NCBI RefSeq assembly: GCF_022458985.1
Contig: NC_061783.1
Coordinates: 1 to 64,000 of the forward strand
Reading direction: 5' to 3'
Length of the DNA: 64,000 nucleotides
From: Mugil cephalus
Taxonomy: Eukaryota; Chordata; Actinopteri; Mugiliformes; Mugilidae
Below are positions 33,601 through 46,779 of this stretch, in pieces (the first letter of the stretch is position 1; each line of letters opens with the position of its first letter). A model generated the notes under the pieces. It searched no databases. It was not told the origin of the DNA and saw only the letters and a list, made by a program, of their open reading frames with translations. Made by a program: the position numbers and the translations under genes.

Positions 33601-34935
33601 CACTTAAACAGTGTTACACAATAATAAGACTAAAGCCCTTGAGGATTAACAAGCCAAGAGAACAGCAAATGTCAACAAATGGGCACAACAAAACCATCAA
33701 TACAGATGTATGTTGCGGAAAGTGCTTCTTTTGTGGTTCCACCCCAGTGCATGTCCACACGTTCAGTTGAAAACAAATAATGAGTTTATCAAATGTAGTC
33801 TTATCAAAGCTAAAACGTGGCAAATGGATTAATCAGCTGCTTTTGACATATCTTGTCATCAGGGCACAACGAGATAGGTAGCTAATAACTTGCTCCACCT
33901 CCTCACCAACCGCTGTCCGTGCTCCTGGTTCTTGCCACTTCATTTGATCTATGAGTGTTGATATCGCAAAAGGCTACATACCATTGTTATGCATCATCAA
34001 ATTCTATGTTAATATTGCTATTGTAAACATTGACAATGCACTGACAGCTCCTAGAGGACCGGAAGGACACTGGCAGCTTTGCTGAGGAAGGGTCAAAATT
34101 CGCAAGCTACATTGATGGCAAAGAACTGAGGTTTGCCGACATGCAGTGACTTCCATCACCTCTTCATCCAATTGTAAAGCCTTCTCGGATCTCTCCCTTG
34201 CTGCTGTTCACTGGGAGTTCCTACACTTTCCTTTCCCTGTGCCTGTGACATAGACAATAAATATAAATTAAAAGGAAAGCAATGGGGTCCACTAAAAAGG
34301 TCATTGCTTCTCTTAATTCAATTTCAGTAACAATTCAGTAATACAGCTAATCTGAAAACATTATAAATATAACTTCCATTTTCACTGCTTTTTGGATGGT
34401 AAATATGGCAACTTAACTGACATTTGCTACAAAGAGCCCCTCAAAAAAGAAAAGAAAGAAAAATAGACAGATCCATTAATCACGTAAGAATATAAATTAT
34501 TAATAAAAACACTGAAAAAAAGAGCACCCTCCACTTTGGCTAAAGTGATACAATTTTCCATCAACAGAAACAGGCAACATTTCAGGCTAGCAGGTTGGAC
34601 AGGGGAATTCAAGACAGCAGAGTTGGGTTTCCTCAAACCAAGAGTAGGAAAACTGCACTGCAGTGTAATCTTGATATGTCCACACTACAATGTAAAGAGA
34701 ATTGTACATTTTTGGTTGTTGTCTGCTGAAATACAGCTTTTTAATATGATGAAGAACAAATATACTTACTCTTCCTCCACACTTGTGCAGTGCTCCATTA
34801 ACGTTACAAAGACCTTTCTGGAAGACGGGAGAAATTATATTCAGTTCCTGAAAGGAGCTCAGAAGGTCCAGTGTGTACAAAGCAGACACATTAAGAGTCC
34901 ACTACTTCTGACATGTTCTACACAAATATAGTGGA
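33601..34935. other. Module B, outer part; no gene recognised
   Basis: The ORFs at 33614-33823, 34427-34636, 34587-34889 (minus) and 34536-34931 (plus) are each mirrored, with frame-breaking changes, in the right arm at 48359-49680. I recognise no family in them. A stretch near 34790-34880 has exon-like codon texture on the minus strand but no motif. Confidence 0.35.
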
Positions 34936-34979
34936 TGATGCAAGTCATAACACCCTTGGAACACAATCCAAATAAACAA

Positions 34980-35120
34980 CATCATGAATACTTAACAATT
35001 CAATTCAGTTCAATTCAATTTTATTTATATAGTGTCTATAACAATACAAATTGTCTCAAGATGCTTTCCAAAAAAAATTTAAAAAACTCCATAGCAAGCC
35101 TGAGGGCTACGGTGGCAAGG
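34980..35120. repeat. Teleost interspersed repeat, ATTCAATTTTATTTATATAG type
   Basis: Contains TTCAATTCAATTTTATTTAT followed by ATAGTGTCTATAACAATACA and GTCTCAAGATGCTTTCCA. This block is a very common fish interspersed-repeat end, usually attached to LINE or SINE copies. The mirror copy is at about 48170-48300. Confidence 0.6.
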
Positions 35121-35319
35121 AAAAACTGTGGCAGTTTGAGAGTATAAGAGGATTCATGGGCAGGTTGGTGAATTTTTCATCGAGGTAGGAGTGGACAGCT
35201 GCAAGCCGTGAAGACTGGGGCAGATGTAGTTTATGGAGCTCCATGGGTCTGATACACAGCACTCCAGGCCATGAAGACTGGGCTGGTTAATGAAACCACG
35301 ACAGCAGGTGTAGCTTAGC

Positions 35320-35390
35320 TCAGATATTCAGCACTCCAGACAAGAGACCCTTACAATGATGTTCTAGTCTTACAGAGAGTTTTTTTTTTC

Positions 35391-35426
<36 letters not shown>

Positions 35427-35525
35427 TTAATAAACTATCTTCCCAGGCTATGTGAGCTTCTTCAGATTTAGTGGAATGCCAAATTCCTACCATATTTCGA
35501 ACTGCCTGCTTTGAACTACTCATCA
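35320..35525 (-). pseudogene. LINE fragment, inverted relative to its neighbour
   Basis: The minus strand reads an IWHSTKSEEAHIAWEDSLLTY block followed by an (TA)n run and SVRLEHHCKG. The AW-DSLLTY motif is the linker region between endonuclease and RT of a fish LINE. The same region is present in the plus orientation at the end of the next feature, so the two LINE pieces form a small inverted pair. Confidence 0.5.
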
Positions 35526-35529
35526 GATC

Positions 35530-36230
35530 GATCTATTTAGTTTGACTGAAATGTGGCTGCAGGATGATGAATATGTCAGTTTAAATGAGTCCACGCCACC
35601 TAGTCATAGCAACTATGAGTTTCTACGCGATTTAGTGCTTAGAACAGATAAAGTCATCATAGTAGATGACTTTAACATCCATACTGATGTTAGCAGTGAC
35701 AGTCTTAGCTCTTCATATATGTCATTATTAGATTCAATTGGCTTTTCTCAGAATGTAAATGGATCAAGTCACTGTTTCAATCACACCTCTGATCTTGTTC
35801 TAACTTACGGCATAGAAACTGAAGGTCTGACAATATATTCTCATAACTCTCCTTTGTCTGATAATTTCCTTGTTACATTTGAATTCACAATATGGGATTA
35901 CACTGAAATTAGAAAGACATTTCCTAACTAGATATAAGGAATTAATTCCTTCAGTATTTACCTCAGTGCCTTATGTCAGAGATGTGGACGCCAGCAACCA
36001 CAATCTAACTCCAACACAAAAACATTATTTTGTTGATAGTACGACAGCATCACTCAGTACAACTTTAAATGGAATTGCTCCTCTGAAAAAGGTGATAAAT
36101 GGGAGGAGGGTAGCTCCATGGTATAATTCACAGTCATGTAGTTCAAAGCAAAGTTCGAAAAGATGGGAAGAATTTGGCATTCCACTAGTTCTCACATAGC
36201 CTGGAAAGATAGTTTATTAACTTACGAAAA
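35530..36230 (+). pseudogene. LINE endonuclease-domain relic
   Basis: Reads MTEMWLQDDEYVSLNESTPP, VIIVDDFNIHTDVSSDS, LLDSIGFSQNVNGSSHCFNH, TSDLVLTYGI and HNSPLSDNFLVTFEF; then, after a frame change at about 35930, YVRDVDASNHNLTPTQKHYF and APWYNSQSCSSKQ. The DFNIH, H-SDLVLTYG and LSD-FLVTFEF blocks are the metal-binding and catalytic segments of the apurinic-like endonuclease of CR1/L2-type LINEs. A deletion after SNYEF removes the first part, including the HG/RGGG region, and the normal GDFN is VDDFN here. It breaks off before the RT. The mirror copy is 47090-47770. Confidence 0.7.
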
Positions 36231-36289
36231 AAAAAAATCTCTGTAAGATTAGAGCACTCTTTCAAGTCATGTGTTCTTTCTAACAAAGG

Positions 36290-36520
36290 GCTCTGCTCTC
36301 ATTCAGTGCGTGGACAACCTCCTCGTTTGTGCACCCACAGAGGAACAGTGTCGCTCTGACTCACTCTCCTTTTGCGTCACTTATCTGCAGAAGAACACAA
36401 GGTAAGTCTGTCAAAACCTCAGTGGGTACAGGAAAAGATTATTATTCTGGGCTGCGTTCTCACTGCTGAAGACAAAATCCTATCAACCAAACGCATAGAA
36501 ACCATCCCAGATTACTCCAA
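36290..36520 (+). pseudogene. Retrovirus-like reverse-transcriptase relic
   Basis: A short decayed piece of a pol gene: the region around the catalytic YVDD box is readable, with that box altered (first and last residues replaced), then, after frame breaks, the downstream block that ends in an RIE-I motif. This layout is that of endogenous-retrovirus pol rather than of LINE or Penelope RT. Frameshifts, an altered catalytic box and the absence of gag, protease, RNase H or integrase around it show it is dead. The mirror copy is at about 46780-47040. Confidence 0.55.
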
Positions 36521-37371
36521 CCTGGAATAGCCACCCAAACGAAACACAGTTCAATCCCCAAGCATGTATGGGCATGTAACAAAAATGAAAACCGCGTATG
36601 TCCACTTCAGTGCTTCTGTTAATTTAAACCACTTCAACCAAACCACACAAAAAGGTGTCCCCTGAAAAGCAGAGACTCTGCTGATTACAAAGATATGTGT
36701 CTCATCACTGTGCGAAAACTCAGTGAGCTAGCCCCGAAGAGTAGAGAAAAAAAAAATCCCCACACGAAACTGTATGTTTTATCTTTGCTGTTTGTGGTCA
36801 AAAGTTGTATTAAATTTATATTGAAAATGAGGTGTGACTCTTGGTTCGATATACTATCTTTGGGTTAACTTCATTCATCGACGTAATAAAGAGTAGATAC
36901 AGTATGTGTAATCTGACGAGAGAAATGAAGCGTCACTGCATTTAATCAATCATAACTCTGAATTTGCAGCCAAGTAAAACAGACGAGTATTTTACCTGGC
37001 TCTGTGAAATCAAGTGCTTGGTTGTGGCACAACCAATCATGTGAAATATGAATTCATGAATGAAAAACAAGGCAAAGGATGAGAATTAAATTAATGATAC
37101 ATATATATATATATTAAAAAAATTAAAAAACAAAACAAAACACTGTCCTCTTTAATCCTGAGCAAAACAATGTAAAATGGGCCACATTTACTAACATTTC
37201 TAGACTAATGTGGATGTGCTGAGCTCCTTTTCCTGATGAGTACACTCATTGTAATATGAGCTTTAAAATTGTATTGAATTTTAAAATCAGTCAAACTTCC
37301 ACCAAGCAACATCACACAGGAAGAACAAAATGCAATTAAATCTTTAAAAAGGAGACAAAACCATTCCCTCC

Positions 37372-38480
37372 TGCCGGCCGATAAAAGAAGAAAAAACAGT
37401 CATCAATGGACACAAAAAACATATGAAAAACAGATGGAATCCATGTTAGGGGACAGGAACACTACAAAATACTGAAAAAGAACCCCACGGAAGAAAAGAA
37501 AAGGACCTGAAATCATTACTAAAACCTTTACTACAAAGTAACAAAATAACACGGGACGCATATGAACACCTGATACCCACAGCCAACATCACCCCCCATA
37601 TATACGGAACAACAAAATTCACAAAAAAGACACCCCTCTCCGCCCAATATTTGACAGTATCGGATCAGTAACATACAACCTCCCAAAAGCACTGATTGAA
37701 ATCATCAAACCCCTCCTCAGTACAACAGAAGTTGTTTTGAGTTTTTGCAATGTTGCAAAAAAAACAAACAAAACAAAAAACAACTGGCACAAGAACTCAA
37801 CAGCATAAGAGTAGAAAAAGATGAAATATTCATATCACACGACGTGTTATCACTAGTCACAAAACCCCCAGTTGACGTCACATTACACATCGTACAGGAA
37901 CGACTCAAGGAACACCGAAACCCTCAAAAAACACACAAACCTGACAGTTGAAGATATTTCCACACTCTTACATTTTGTTGCTAAATCCACTTATTTTCAG
38001 TTTAAAGGAATCATATACAGACAGACAGAACGTTTCGCAATGGGAGATCCACTATCAGCAACAATGAGCAGTTTTCTCATGGAGGACCTGGAATCAAAAA
38101 CCATCTACACAGCATCCACACACTGTAAACCCACACTGTGGAAAAGATACGTGGACGACATCTTGGAAAAAATAAAAGTCGGACACACACAATGTCCACA
38201 CTATGGACAACACTGGAAACATAAAATTCACGCACGAAGAAGAACACAACCGGGACCATGTCGTTCCTCGATCTGAACATCCACCACAAAGAAGACGGCA
38301 TCAAAAATCAGTGTTTACAGAAAACCCACTCACACGGACCAGTACCTCCTCTGACATCAGAAACCCACAGCACACAATCACTCAGTCTCAGAACACTCTA
38401 TCAACAGGCCAACATCATCACGGAAGATAAAGACAGACAGGAAGAGGAAAGACACATAGAACACGCACTCACACTTTGTC
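37372..38480 (+). pseudogene. Penelope-like reverse-transcriptase relic (left arm)
   Basis: Begins near LPADKRR at 37373. It continues through LLKPLLQSNKITRDAYEHL, an IYGTTK block, ELNSIRVEKDEIFISHDVLS, FVAKSTYFQFKGIIYRQTE, FAMGDPLSATMSSFLMEDLE, LWKRYVDDIL and MSFLDLNIHHKEDGI. These blocks (I-TRDAY, FD--SLFT-like, MG-PLS, RYVDD, LDL-I) in this order are the fingers and palm of Penelope-like RTs, which are related to telomerase RT. The YVDD catalytic pair is retained, but at least three frameshifts break the frame, and the expected GIY-YIG domain does not follow. The mirror copy is at 44820-45930. Confidence 0.75.
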
Positions 38481-38735
38481 AATTTTAATACAATACAATA
38501 AACAAAAAGAGAGAACGAAGAAACACACTCAGAAAACAGAGGACCAATACAAAGACACAAATCCTGATACTTATGTGAGTTGATTTTCTATCCCAACCCT
38601 AATACACTATACACTTAAGCTGATCAGGTCGGACACGCTCTCTGGAGACACGCCCACTGGAGACTCTCCACAATACACCTAGCGCAAGATAGAAACAGAC
38701 ACACCAGTGCATGCACACACACATCAAGAGGGGGG

Positions 38736-40540
38736 AATAATTGTGTACACCACTGGAAAGTTTATCAGATGACTAAGCAGAATGAATCCCATTTACTACC
38801 GTTCATTAGAGTGAAGCTAATTAAATTAAAAAAATGTTATCCTCTTGTCTGGATCAGGGTCGAGAGGCTAATAACCAAAGGGGAAAAAAATGGTAGAAGC
38901 ATCACTCTATGTTGCTTTTGTCTACATGCAGACATGCATGGCAAACTTTTTTGTTTTGTTTTTATGGGTGTTTTATTCAGTTGGATAATTCTGCCCAATT
39001 TACAATGTTAAATTGTATGCTGACATTGTGACATTGATTTTTTTTTATATTATATAAACTGTTGTGTTGTGAACTGCACAGGTGTTTTTACAGGTTTTGC
39101 GTATTTCTGTTTGACACAGCCACTTGAGATATGTCAGCAATTTTGTTGCTGTTGTTACAACCACTTGAGATATGTCAGCAATTTTGTTGCTGTTGTTACA
39201 ATTGTAATACACTGCTCAATGACTTGTATATGAAATGGTAAAAATGTTTCGAATGTATTTGATCATAGGTCAATAACACTTGGAAGTTATTATTGTTATG
39301 GAGCTACTTGTTCTGCACTTTGCTGTAGTAAGACAGCAATTCTCTGCTGCTACTGTTAAATTGTTAATGGAACAATTTCCAATTATTTCAATAAAGTATG
39401 AAGTAAACTTTAAATTGTTTTGTATTCTGTGAAATGCAATTTTAAAATGTTATTAACCTTAACTTGAAATGTTAACTTAAAAACCCTAACTTACTTTTTT
39501 GAGTGAGTAAAATTCTTAGTTGGTATAACGCTAACCTTAAGTTTTACTAATGGAGAAAAACTACTTTAAACTGAACAAAAGATTATTAGTTGGCCAAAAC
39601 TGTTTGAAAACATAGACTTGGCACAAGTCTAACTTTCAGTTTGTCTCAAAAGGAAAATGTAAAAACAAAACAATATGAGTTTTGGTTGGGCTCAAAACTC
39701 AACATTGATTGCAATAAGTTGCCTTGAAATTTTGAGTTTTCTCAACTTTTTTCATTTTTACAGTGTCTGTATCTTGACGACTAAAATGCAACACAAACCA
39801 AACCCAGGAGACATGGACTCAAACACCCACAGCCATGCACAAAAACTTTCGGAAAGCTCTCTCCCTGCTCTATCACATAGGTCAGAGTCAAAACTCGTTA
39901 GTGATATATTTCTTTTTCATTGAAATTGTAGATTAATGACAATCGTGTGCACAAACTTAAAAATAACGGATTGCTTCAACTGGCAAATGTGAGCAGGTTC
40001 CTGCTTGGCCCAACAAGCCTCAGCAACACTCTGCAAAAAGGTCTGTTTAGTGACCTTTCCGACCTTACAACACAACACGCTGGTGGGACAAAACTTTCTG
40101 AATTCTCCGGAGCATCTCTCTGACATATAGCAAATTCACACTGTTGGCAACGTTGCTTTATATTGCACCTCCAACAAAAGATCACCAAACTCTTATTACC
40201 CACATACAATGTGTCTTTAATGAGGCCAGTTACACAACTTCCTCATCTTTAGTACAACATTTAGATCCAACATATTCTGGAAAGGTCTCAGTGTTGAATC
40301 AAGCACCTCAGACCCAGCGCTATGTGCATACCTGAACAGAACTAGATGATGCTATTTTTTTTACCAAAACCCACAAACATACACTGAAACACTCACACGC
40401 ACGGCACAAAATGATTTTAGAAACTTCTCTCCCTGCTCAATCACATTGTCCAAAACAAAGTATCAGTAACTGATAGGTTCACATTTTTTGTCACTGAAAT
40501 TGCGGATTAATGACAATCACGCAAACTTTAGTTGGTGAAT
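38736..40540 (+). repeat. Repeat module C, copy 2
   Basis: Same orientation as 24521-26260 and inverse of 42790-44560. A local tandem duplication of about 55 bases (CCACTTGAGATATGTCAGCA at about 39120 and 39162) is unique to this copy. The ORF of module C (starting MTKQNESHLLPFIRV) is shortened here compared with copy 1. Confidence 0.88.
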
Positions 40541-41161
40541 AAATTAATAACAGAAAAGGTGAAGACAGAGGTCCAAACATTCATTCAAAATTTGAGCAGA
40601 CATGTGAGTTGAATGTACAGATTTTTGAGAACATCGATCACAGACTTTTTTGATAGTCTTTGTTTAAACTGTGTCTTATTTTAACTACTTTCAGTCTCAT
40701 TATTAATTCCACATTAAGGTGTCATTTCTTAAAGTTCAGATTAAAACTTAAATTTGAATTTTAAGTAACTGAATCTTAAATTAGTGCTTTTACCGCAGAA
40801 CTTGTATTAATTAAGATTTTCTGTCTAGTTTTGAGTCTAATTTTAGTCTTTCAGAGCCAAGAACTTTGTGCTTATTTTAAGAATTCTAGTCAAGCAAACA
40901 AACCTCATTGCCAGATTTCTTTGCTTTCTATTTTAATCTATTTTAGCTTTCTATTAGACTATTAGTCTCAGACCAGCGCTATGTGCTATGTCTGAGCAGA
41001 AGTAAAGGGGGTGCCCATTTTGGAAAATATTACCTTGTCAGCCCTTGTATCTTGAGAACTAAAACACAACACAAACTAAACCAATAAAACATACACTGAA
41101 ACAGCTACAGATATGACACAAAATGTTTCAGAAACCACTCTCCCTGCGTTATCACAGGGAT

Positions 41162-42149
41162 GTTATATATTTCCCTACACAATATTATCTGGGAGATGTG
41201 CTTGGGCTACACAGTTCTTCTAATAGACTGTAAAGGCACCTTGTTTAATGATTTGCCTCCGCCAACTGACGTGACCGTAGTTTTTGTTGTTCTTGCTGCC
41301 TTTGCTACATTGTGATTCAGGATGCAGTTGAGTCAAGGGCCATTTCATTTTGGCTGTGTTTGTTTTTGTTTTGTTTTTTATTTGTGGGCCATGCAGTTGT
41401 CATCCAGCATGCTTATTTGTATTAAGTTGTATGTTGTTTGTGGTATAGAAATGGCATCTTAACATGATATGAAGCAGCAGGTTCTCTCAGGTTCAGTTGG
41501 CCTGCAATGAAATAATAATTTCATTGTTGCACAAATGGTCTTACTCTTAAAATAAGGCAAACACTCTTGTTATTCCACTGAATTTCATCATTTATTTATT
41601 GTAAAACATTTTGATGCTCTGGTTTCTGGTTCATTCTAAAAAACGAAGACTTTGCTTAGAATGATGACATAAAACAATGCAGTGTGTCTATGTAATATGT
41701 ATTGTTTTGAGGCTGCAGCAGCATATACCGTTTAGTATGAGAGAAAGTAATTATTTTGGGAATTTCTTATATGACAGCATTCATGTTACTAAAACAAAGA
41801 CTATCAAAAAAGCATCCAAGCCTTTTAGATTCATGTGATCGATGTTCTCAAAATTCATAAATTCGACTCACATGTCTTGCTCAAAGTTGAATGAATATTG
41901 GACCTCTGTCTTCACCTTTTCTATTTTATATCATTATATTATTCACTTTTGAATTGAATTGAACTGTCCCCTCATGGGATGTTGTGTCAAGGTGTTGTGG
42001 AAAATTTCAACAAATGAGGGTTGTTGAGAAGTTAGTAATGATTCAGTCTCAGTGATCACTTTTTGTTGGTTTGTTTGCAAATATTCTGCATGGACGGAGA
42101 CACACACATACAGTAAAACTCATATATCAATAACTAAGGAAGTTAGAGT
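41162..42149. other. Spacer of the giant inverted repeat
   Basis: About 990 bases without a gene. Its right part (about 41795-41935) is itself related to 42660-42780 and, inverted, to 40545-40665 (shared words GATCGATGTTCTCAAAA and GACCTCTGTCTTCACCTTTT), so the centre is built from diverged copies of the flanking repeat. The remainder, 41165-41790, appears unique in the window. Confidence 0.6.
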
Positions 42150-42789
42150 TTTGACTCTGACCTATGTTATAACGCAGGTAGATTGGTTTCTGAAACATTT
42201 TGTGCCATATCTGTAGCTGTTTCAGTGTATGTTTTATTGGTTTAGTTTGTGTTGTGTTTAGTTCTCAAGATACAAGGGCTGACAAGGTAATATTTTCCAA
42301 AACTAGGCAACCACCTACTTCTGCTCAGACATAGCACATAGCGCTGGGTCTGAGACTAATAGTCTAATAGAAAGCTAAAATAGATTAAAATAGAAAGCAA
42401 AGAAATCTGGCAATGAGGTTTGTTTGCTTGACTAGAATTCTTAAAATAAGCACAAAGTTCTTGGCTCTGAAAGACTAAAATTAGACTCAAAACTAGACAG
42501 AAATCTTAAAATTAATCAAGTTCTGCGGTAAAAGCACTAATTTAAGATTCAGTTACTTAAATTCAAATTTAAGTTTTAACTGAACTTTAAGAAATGACAC
42601 CTTAATGTGGAATTAATAATGAGACTGAAAGTAGTTAAAATAAGACACAGTTTAAACAAAGACTATCAAAAAAGTCTGTGATCGATGTTCTCAAAAATCT
42701 GTACATTCAACTCACATGTCTTGCTCAAAGTTGAATGAATGTTGGACCTCTGTCTTCACCTTTTCTGTTATTAAATTATTCACCAACTA

Positions 42790-44560
42790 AAGTTTGTGTG
42801 ATTGTCATTAATCCGCAATTTCAGTGACAAAAGAAATGTGAACCTATCAGTTACTGATACTTTGTTTTGGACATATGTGATTGAGCAGGGAGAGAAGTTT
42901 CTGAATCATTTTGTGCCGTGCGTGTGAGTGTTTCAGTGTATGTTTTTTTGGGTTTTGGTAAAAAAATAGGCATCATCTAGTTCTGTTCAGGTATGCCCCA
43001 TAGCGCTGGGTCTGAGGTAGCTTGATTCAACACTGAGACCTTTCCAGGAATATGTTGGATCTAAATGTTGTACTAAAGATGAGGAAGTTGTGTAACTGGG
43101 CCTCATTAAAGACACATTGTATGTGGGTATATAAGAGTTTGGTGATCTTTATGTTGGAGGTCCAATATAAAGCAACGTGCCAACAGTGTGAATTTGCTAT
43201 ATGTCAGAGAGATGCTCCGGAGAATTCAGAAAGTTTTGTCCCACCAGTGTGGGTGTTGTAAGTCGGAAAGGTCACTAAACAGACCTTTTTCGCAGAGTGT
43301 TTTGCTGAGGCTTGTTGGGCCAAGCAGAAAACCCGCTCACATTTGCCCCGTTGAAGCAATCCGTTATTTTAAGTTTTTGTGGCACACGATTTGTCATTAA
43401 TCTACAATTTCAATGAAAAAAGAAATATATCACTAACTGAGTTTTGACTCTGACTATGTATAGAGCAGGGATTTGAGCTTTCCGAAAGTTTTGTGCCATG
43501 GCTGTGGGTGTTTGAGTCCATGTCTCCTGGTTTGGTTTGTGTTGCATTTTAGTCGTCAGATACAGACACTGTAAAAATGAAAAAAGTTGAGAAAACTCAA
43601 AATTTCAAGGCAAATTATTGCAATCAATGTTTGAGTTTTGAGCCCAACCAAAAACTCATATTGTTTTGTTTTTACATTTTCCTTTTGAGACAAACTTGAA
43701 AAGTTAGACTTGTGCCAAGTCTATGTTTTCAAACAGTTTGGCCAACTAATAATCTTTTGTTCAGATAAAGTCGTTTTCTCCATTAGTAAAACTTAAAGGT
43801 TAGCGTTATACCAACTAAGAATTTTACTCACTCAAAAAAGTAAGTTAGGGTTGCTAAGTTAACATTTCAAGTTAAGGTTAATAACATTTAAAATTGCATT
43901 TACAGAATACAATAACAGTTTAAAGTTTACTTCATACTTTATTGAAATAATTGGAAAATTGTTCCATTTAACAATTTAACAGTAGCAGCAGAGAATTTGC
44001 TGTCTTACTTACAGCAAAGTGCAGAACAAGTAGCTCCATAACAATAATAACTTCCAAGTGTTATTGACCTATGATCAAATACTTCGAAACATTTTTTACC
44101 ATTTCATATACAAGTCATTGAGCAGTGTATTACAATTGTAACAACAGCAACAACATTGCTGACATATCTCAAGTGGCTGTGTCAAACAGAAATACGCAAA
44201 ACCTGTAAAAACACCTGTGCAGTTCACAACACAACAGTTTATTTTAATATAAAAAAAAACGAAAGTCACAATGTCAGCATACAATTTAACATTGAAAATA
44301 GGAAGAATTATCCAACTGAATAAAACACCCATAAAAACAAAACAAAAAAGTTTGCCATGCATGTCTGCATGTAGACAAAAGCAACATAGAGTGATGCTTC
44401 TACCATTTTTTACCCATTGGTTATTAGCCTCTCGACCCTGATCCAGACAAGAGGATAACATTTTTTTAATTTAATTAGCTTCACTCTAATGAACGGTAGT
44501 AAATGGGATTCATTCTGCTTAGTCATCTGATAAACTTTCCAGTGGTGTACACAATTATTC
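42790..44560 (-). repeat. Repeat module C, copy 3 (inverted)
   Basis: Inverse of 24521-26260 and 38736-40540. It includes the minus-strand ORF at 44096-44461, the counterpart of the ORFs in the other two copies; the differing lengths and starts argue that none is a conserved gene. Confidence 0.85.
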
Positions 44561-44819
44561 CCCCCTCTTGATGTGTGTGTGCATGCACTGGTGTGTCTGT
44601 TTCTATCTTGCGCTAGGTGTATTGTGGAGAGTCTCCAGTGGGCGTGTCTCCAGAGAGCGTGTCCGACCTGATCAGCTTAAGTGTATAGTGTATTAGGGTT
44701 GGGATAGAAAATCAACTCACATAAGTATCAGGATTTGTGTCTTTGTATTGGTCCTCTGTTTTCTGAGTGTGTTTCTTCGTTCTCTCTTTTTGTTTATTGT
44801 ATTGTATTATATTGACAAA

Positions 44820-45930
44820 GTGTGAGTGCGTGTTCTATGTGTCTTTCCTCTTCCTGTCTGTCTTTATCTTCCGTGATGATGTTGGCCTGTTAGTAGAGTG
44901 TTCTGACGACTGAGTGATTGTGTGCTGTGGGATGTTCTGATGTCCAGAGGATGGGACTGGTCCGTGTGAGTGGGGTTTTCTGTAAACACTGATTTTTTGA
45001 TGCCGTCTTCTTTGTGGTGGATGTTCAGAAACGAGGAACGACATGGTCCGGTTGTGTTCTTCTTCGTGCGTGAATTTTATGTTTCCAGTGTTGTCCATAG
45101 TGTGACATTGTGTGTGTCCGACTTTTATTTTTTCCAAGAATGACGTCCACGTAAACTTTTTCACAGTGTGGGTTTACAGAGTGTGGATGCTGTGTAGATG
45201 GTTTTGATTCCAGGTCCTACCATAAAGAGAAAAAACTGACTCATTGTTGCTGAAATGGATCTCCATTGCGAAAAACGTTCTGTCTGACTGTAATAGATTC
45301 CTTTAAACTGAAAAAGTGGATTAGCAACAAAATGTAAGAGTGTTGGAAATATCCTTCAAGGGGTGTTCAGGTTTGTGTGTTTTTTGAGGGTTTCGGTTTT
45401 TCCTTGAGTCGTTCCTGTACGATGTGTAATGTGACGTCAACTGGGGGTTTTGTGACTAGTGATAACACGTCGTGTGATATGAATATTTCATCTTTTTCTA
45501 CTCTTATGCTGTTGAGTTCTTGTGCCAGTTGTTTTTTGTTTTGTTGTTTTTTTTTTGCAACATTGCAAAAACTCAAAACAACTTCTGTTGTACTGAGGAG
45601 GGGTTTGATGATTTCAATCAGTGCTTTTGGGAGGTTGTATGTTACTGATCCGATACTGTCAACTATTGGGCGGAGAGGGGTGTCTTTTTGTGAATTTTGT
45701 TGTTCCGTATATATGGGGTGTGATGTTGGCTGTGGGTATCAGGTGTTCATATGCGTCCCGTGTTATTTTGTTACTTTGTAGTAAAGGGTTTTTGTAATGA
45801 TTTCAGGGTCCTTTTCTTTTCTTCGTGGGGTTCTTTTTCAGTATTTTGTAGGTGTTCCTGTCCCTCAACATGGATTCCATCTGTTTTCATATGTTTTTGT
45901 GTCCATGATGACTGTTGTTCTTCTTTTATC
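44820..45930 (-). pseudogene. Penelope-like reverse-transcriptase relic (right arm)
   Basis: Mirror of 37372-38480. Readable minus-strand pieces include QELNSIRVEKDEIFISHDVL (45576-45367) and FLEKIKVGHTQC with NIKFTHEEEHNR (45164-44835). The frameshifts are partly different from the left copy: the palm block before FLEKIK is more damaged here. The copies have therefore drifted, or been read with different errors, since duplication. Confidence 0.7.
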
Positions 45931-46779
45931 GGCCGGCAGGATGGTAATGGTTTTGTCTCCTTTTAACGATTTAATTGCATTTTGTTCTTCCTGTGTGGTG
46001 TTGCTTGGTGGAAGTTTGACTGATTTTAAAATTCAATACAATTTTATAAAACTCATATTACAATGAGTGTACTCATCAGGAAAAGGAGCTCAGCACATCC
46101 ACATTAGTCTAGAAATGTTAGTAAATGTGGCCCATTTTACATTGTTTTGCTCAGGATAAAGAGGACAGTGTTTTGTTTTGTTTTTTAATTTTTTTAATAT
46201 ATATATATATGTATCATTAATTTAATTCTCATCCTTTGCCTTGTTTTTCATTCATGAACTCATATTTCACATGATTGGTTGTGCCACAACCAAGCACTTG
46301 ATTTCACAGAGCCAGGTAAAATACTTGCCTGTTTTACTTGGCTGCTAATTCAGAGTTATGATTGATTAAATGCGGTGACGCTTCATTTCTCTCGTCAGAT
46401 TACACATGCTGTATCTACTCTTTATTACGTCGATGAATAAGGTTAACCCAAAGATAGTATATCGAACCAAGAGTCACACCTCATTTTCAATATAAATTTA
46501 ATACAACTTTTGACCACAAACAGCAAAGATAAAACATACAGTTTCGTGTGGGAATTTTTTTTTTCTCTACTCTTCGGGGGCTAGCTCACTGAGTTTTCGC
46601 ACAGTGATGAGACACATATCTTTGTAATCAGCAGAGTCTCTGATTTCAGGGGACACCTTGTTTGTGTGGTTTGTTGAAGTGGTGAAATTAACAGAAGCAC
46701 TGAAGTGGACATACGCGGTTTTCATTTTTGTTACATGCCCATACATGCTTGGGGATTGAACTGTGTTTCGTTTGGGTGG

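Larger units (their letters stand above)
31668..41161 (+). repeat. Left arm of a giant inverted repeat (about 9.5 kb)
   Basis: From 31668 to about 41161 the sequence reappears in reverse complement at 42150-51801. Order in this arm: module A inverse, GIY-YIG relic, single-copy-looking DNA, LINE endonuclease, retrovirus-like RT, Penelope RT, module C, then diverged 600-base units. Copies differ by scattered substitutions, many small homopolymer indels and a few larger indels, so the arms are similar but not identical. Confidence 0.9.

Noticed and set aside
34536..34931. 131-residue plus-strand ORF in the left arm
   Set aside because: The right-arm copy breaks the frame and shortens it to 71 residues; no domain is recognised on either strand.
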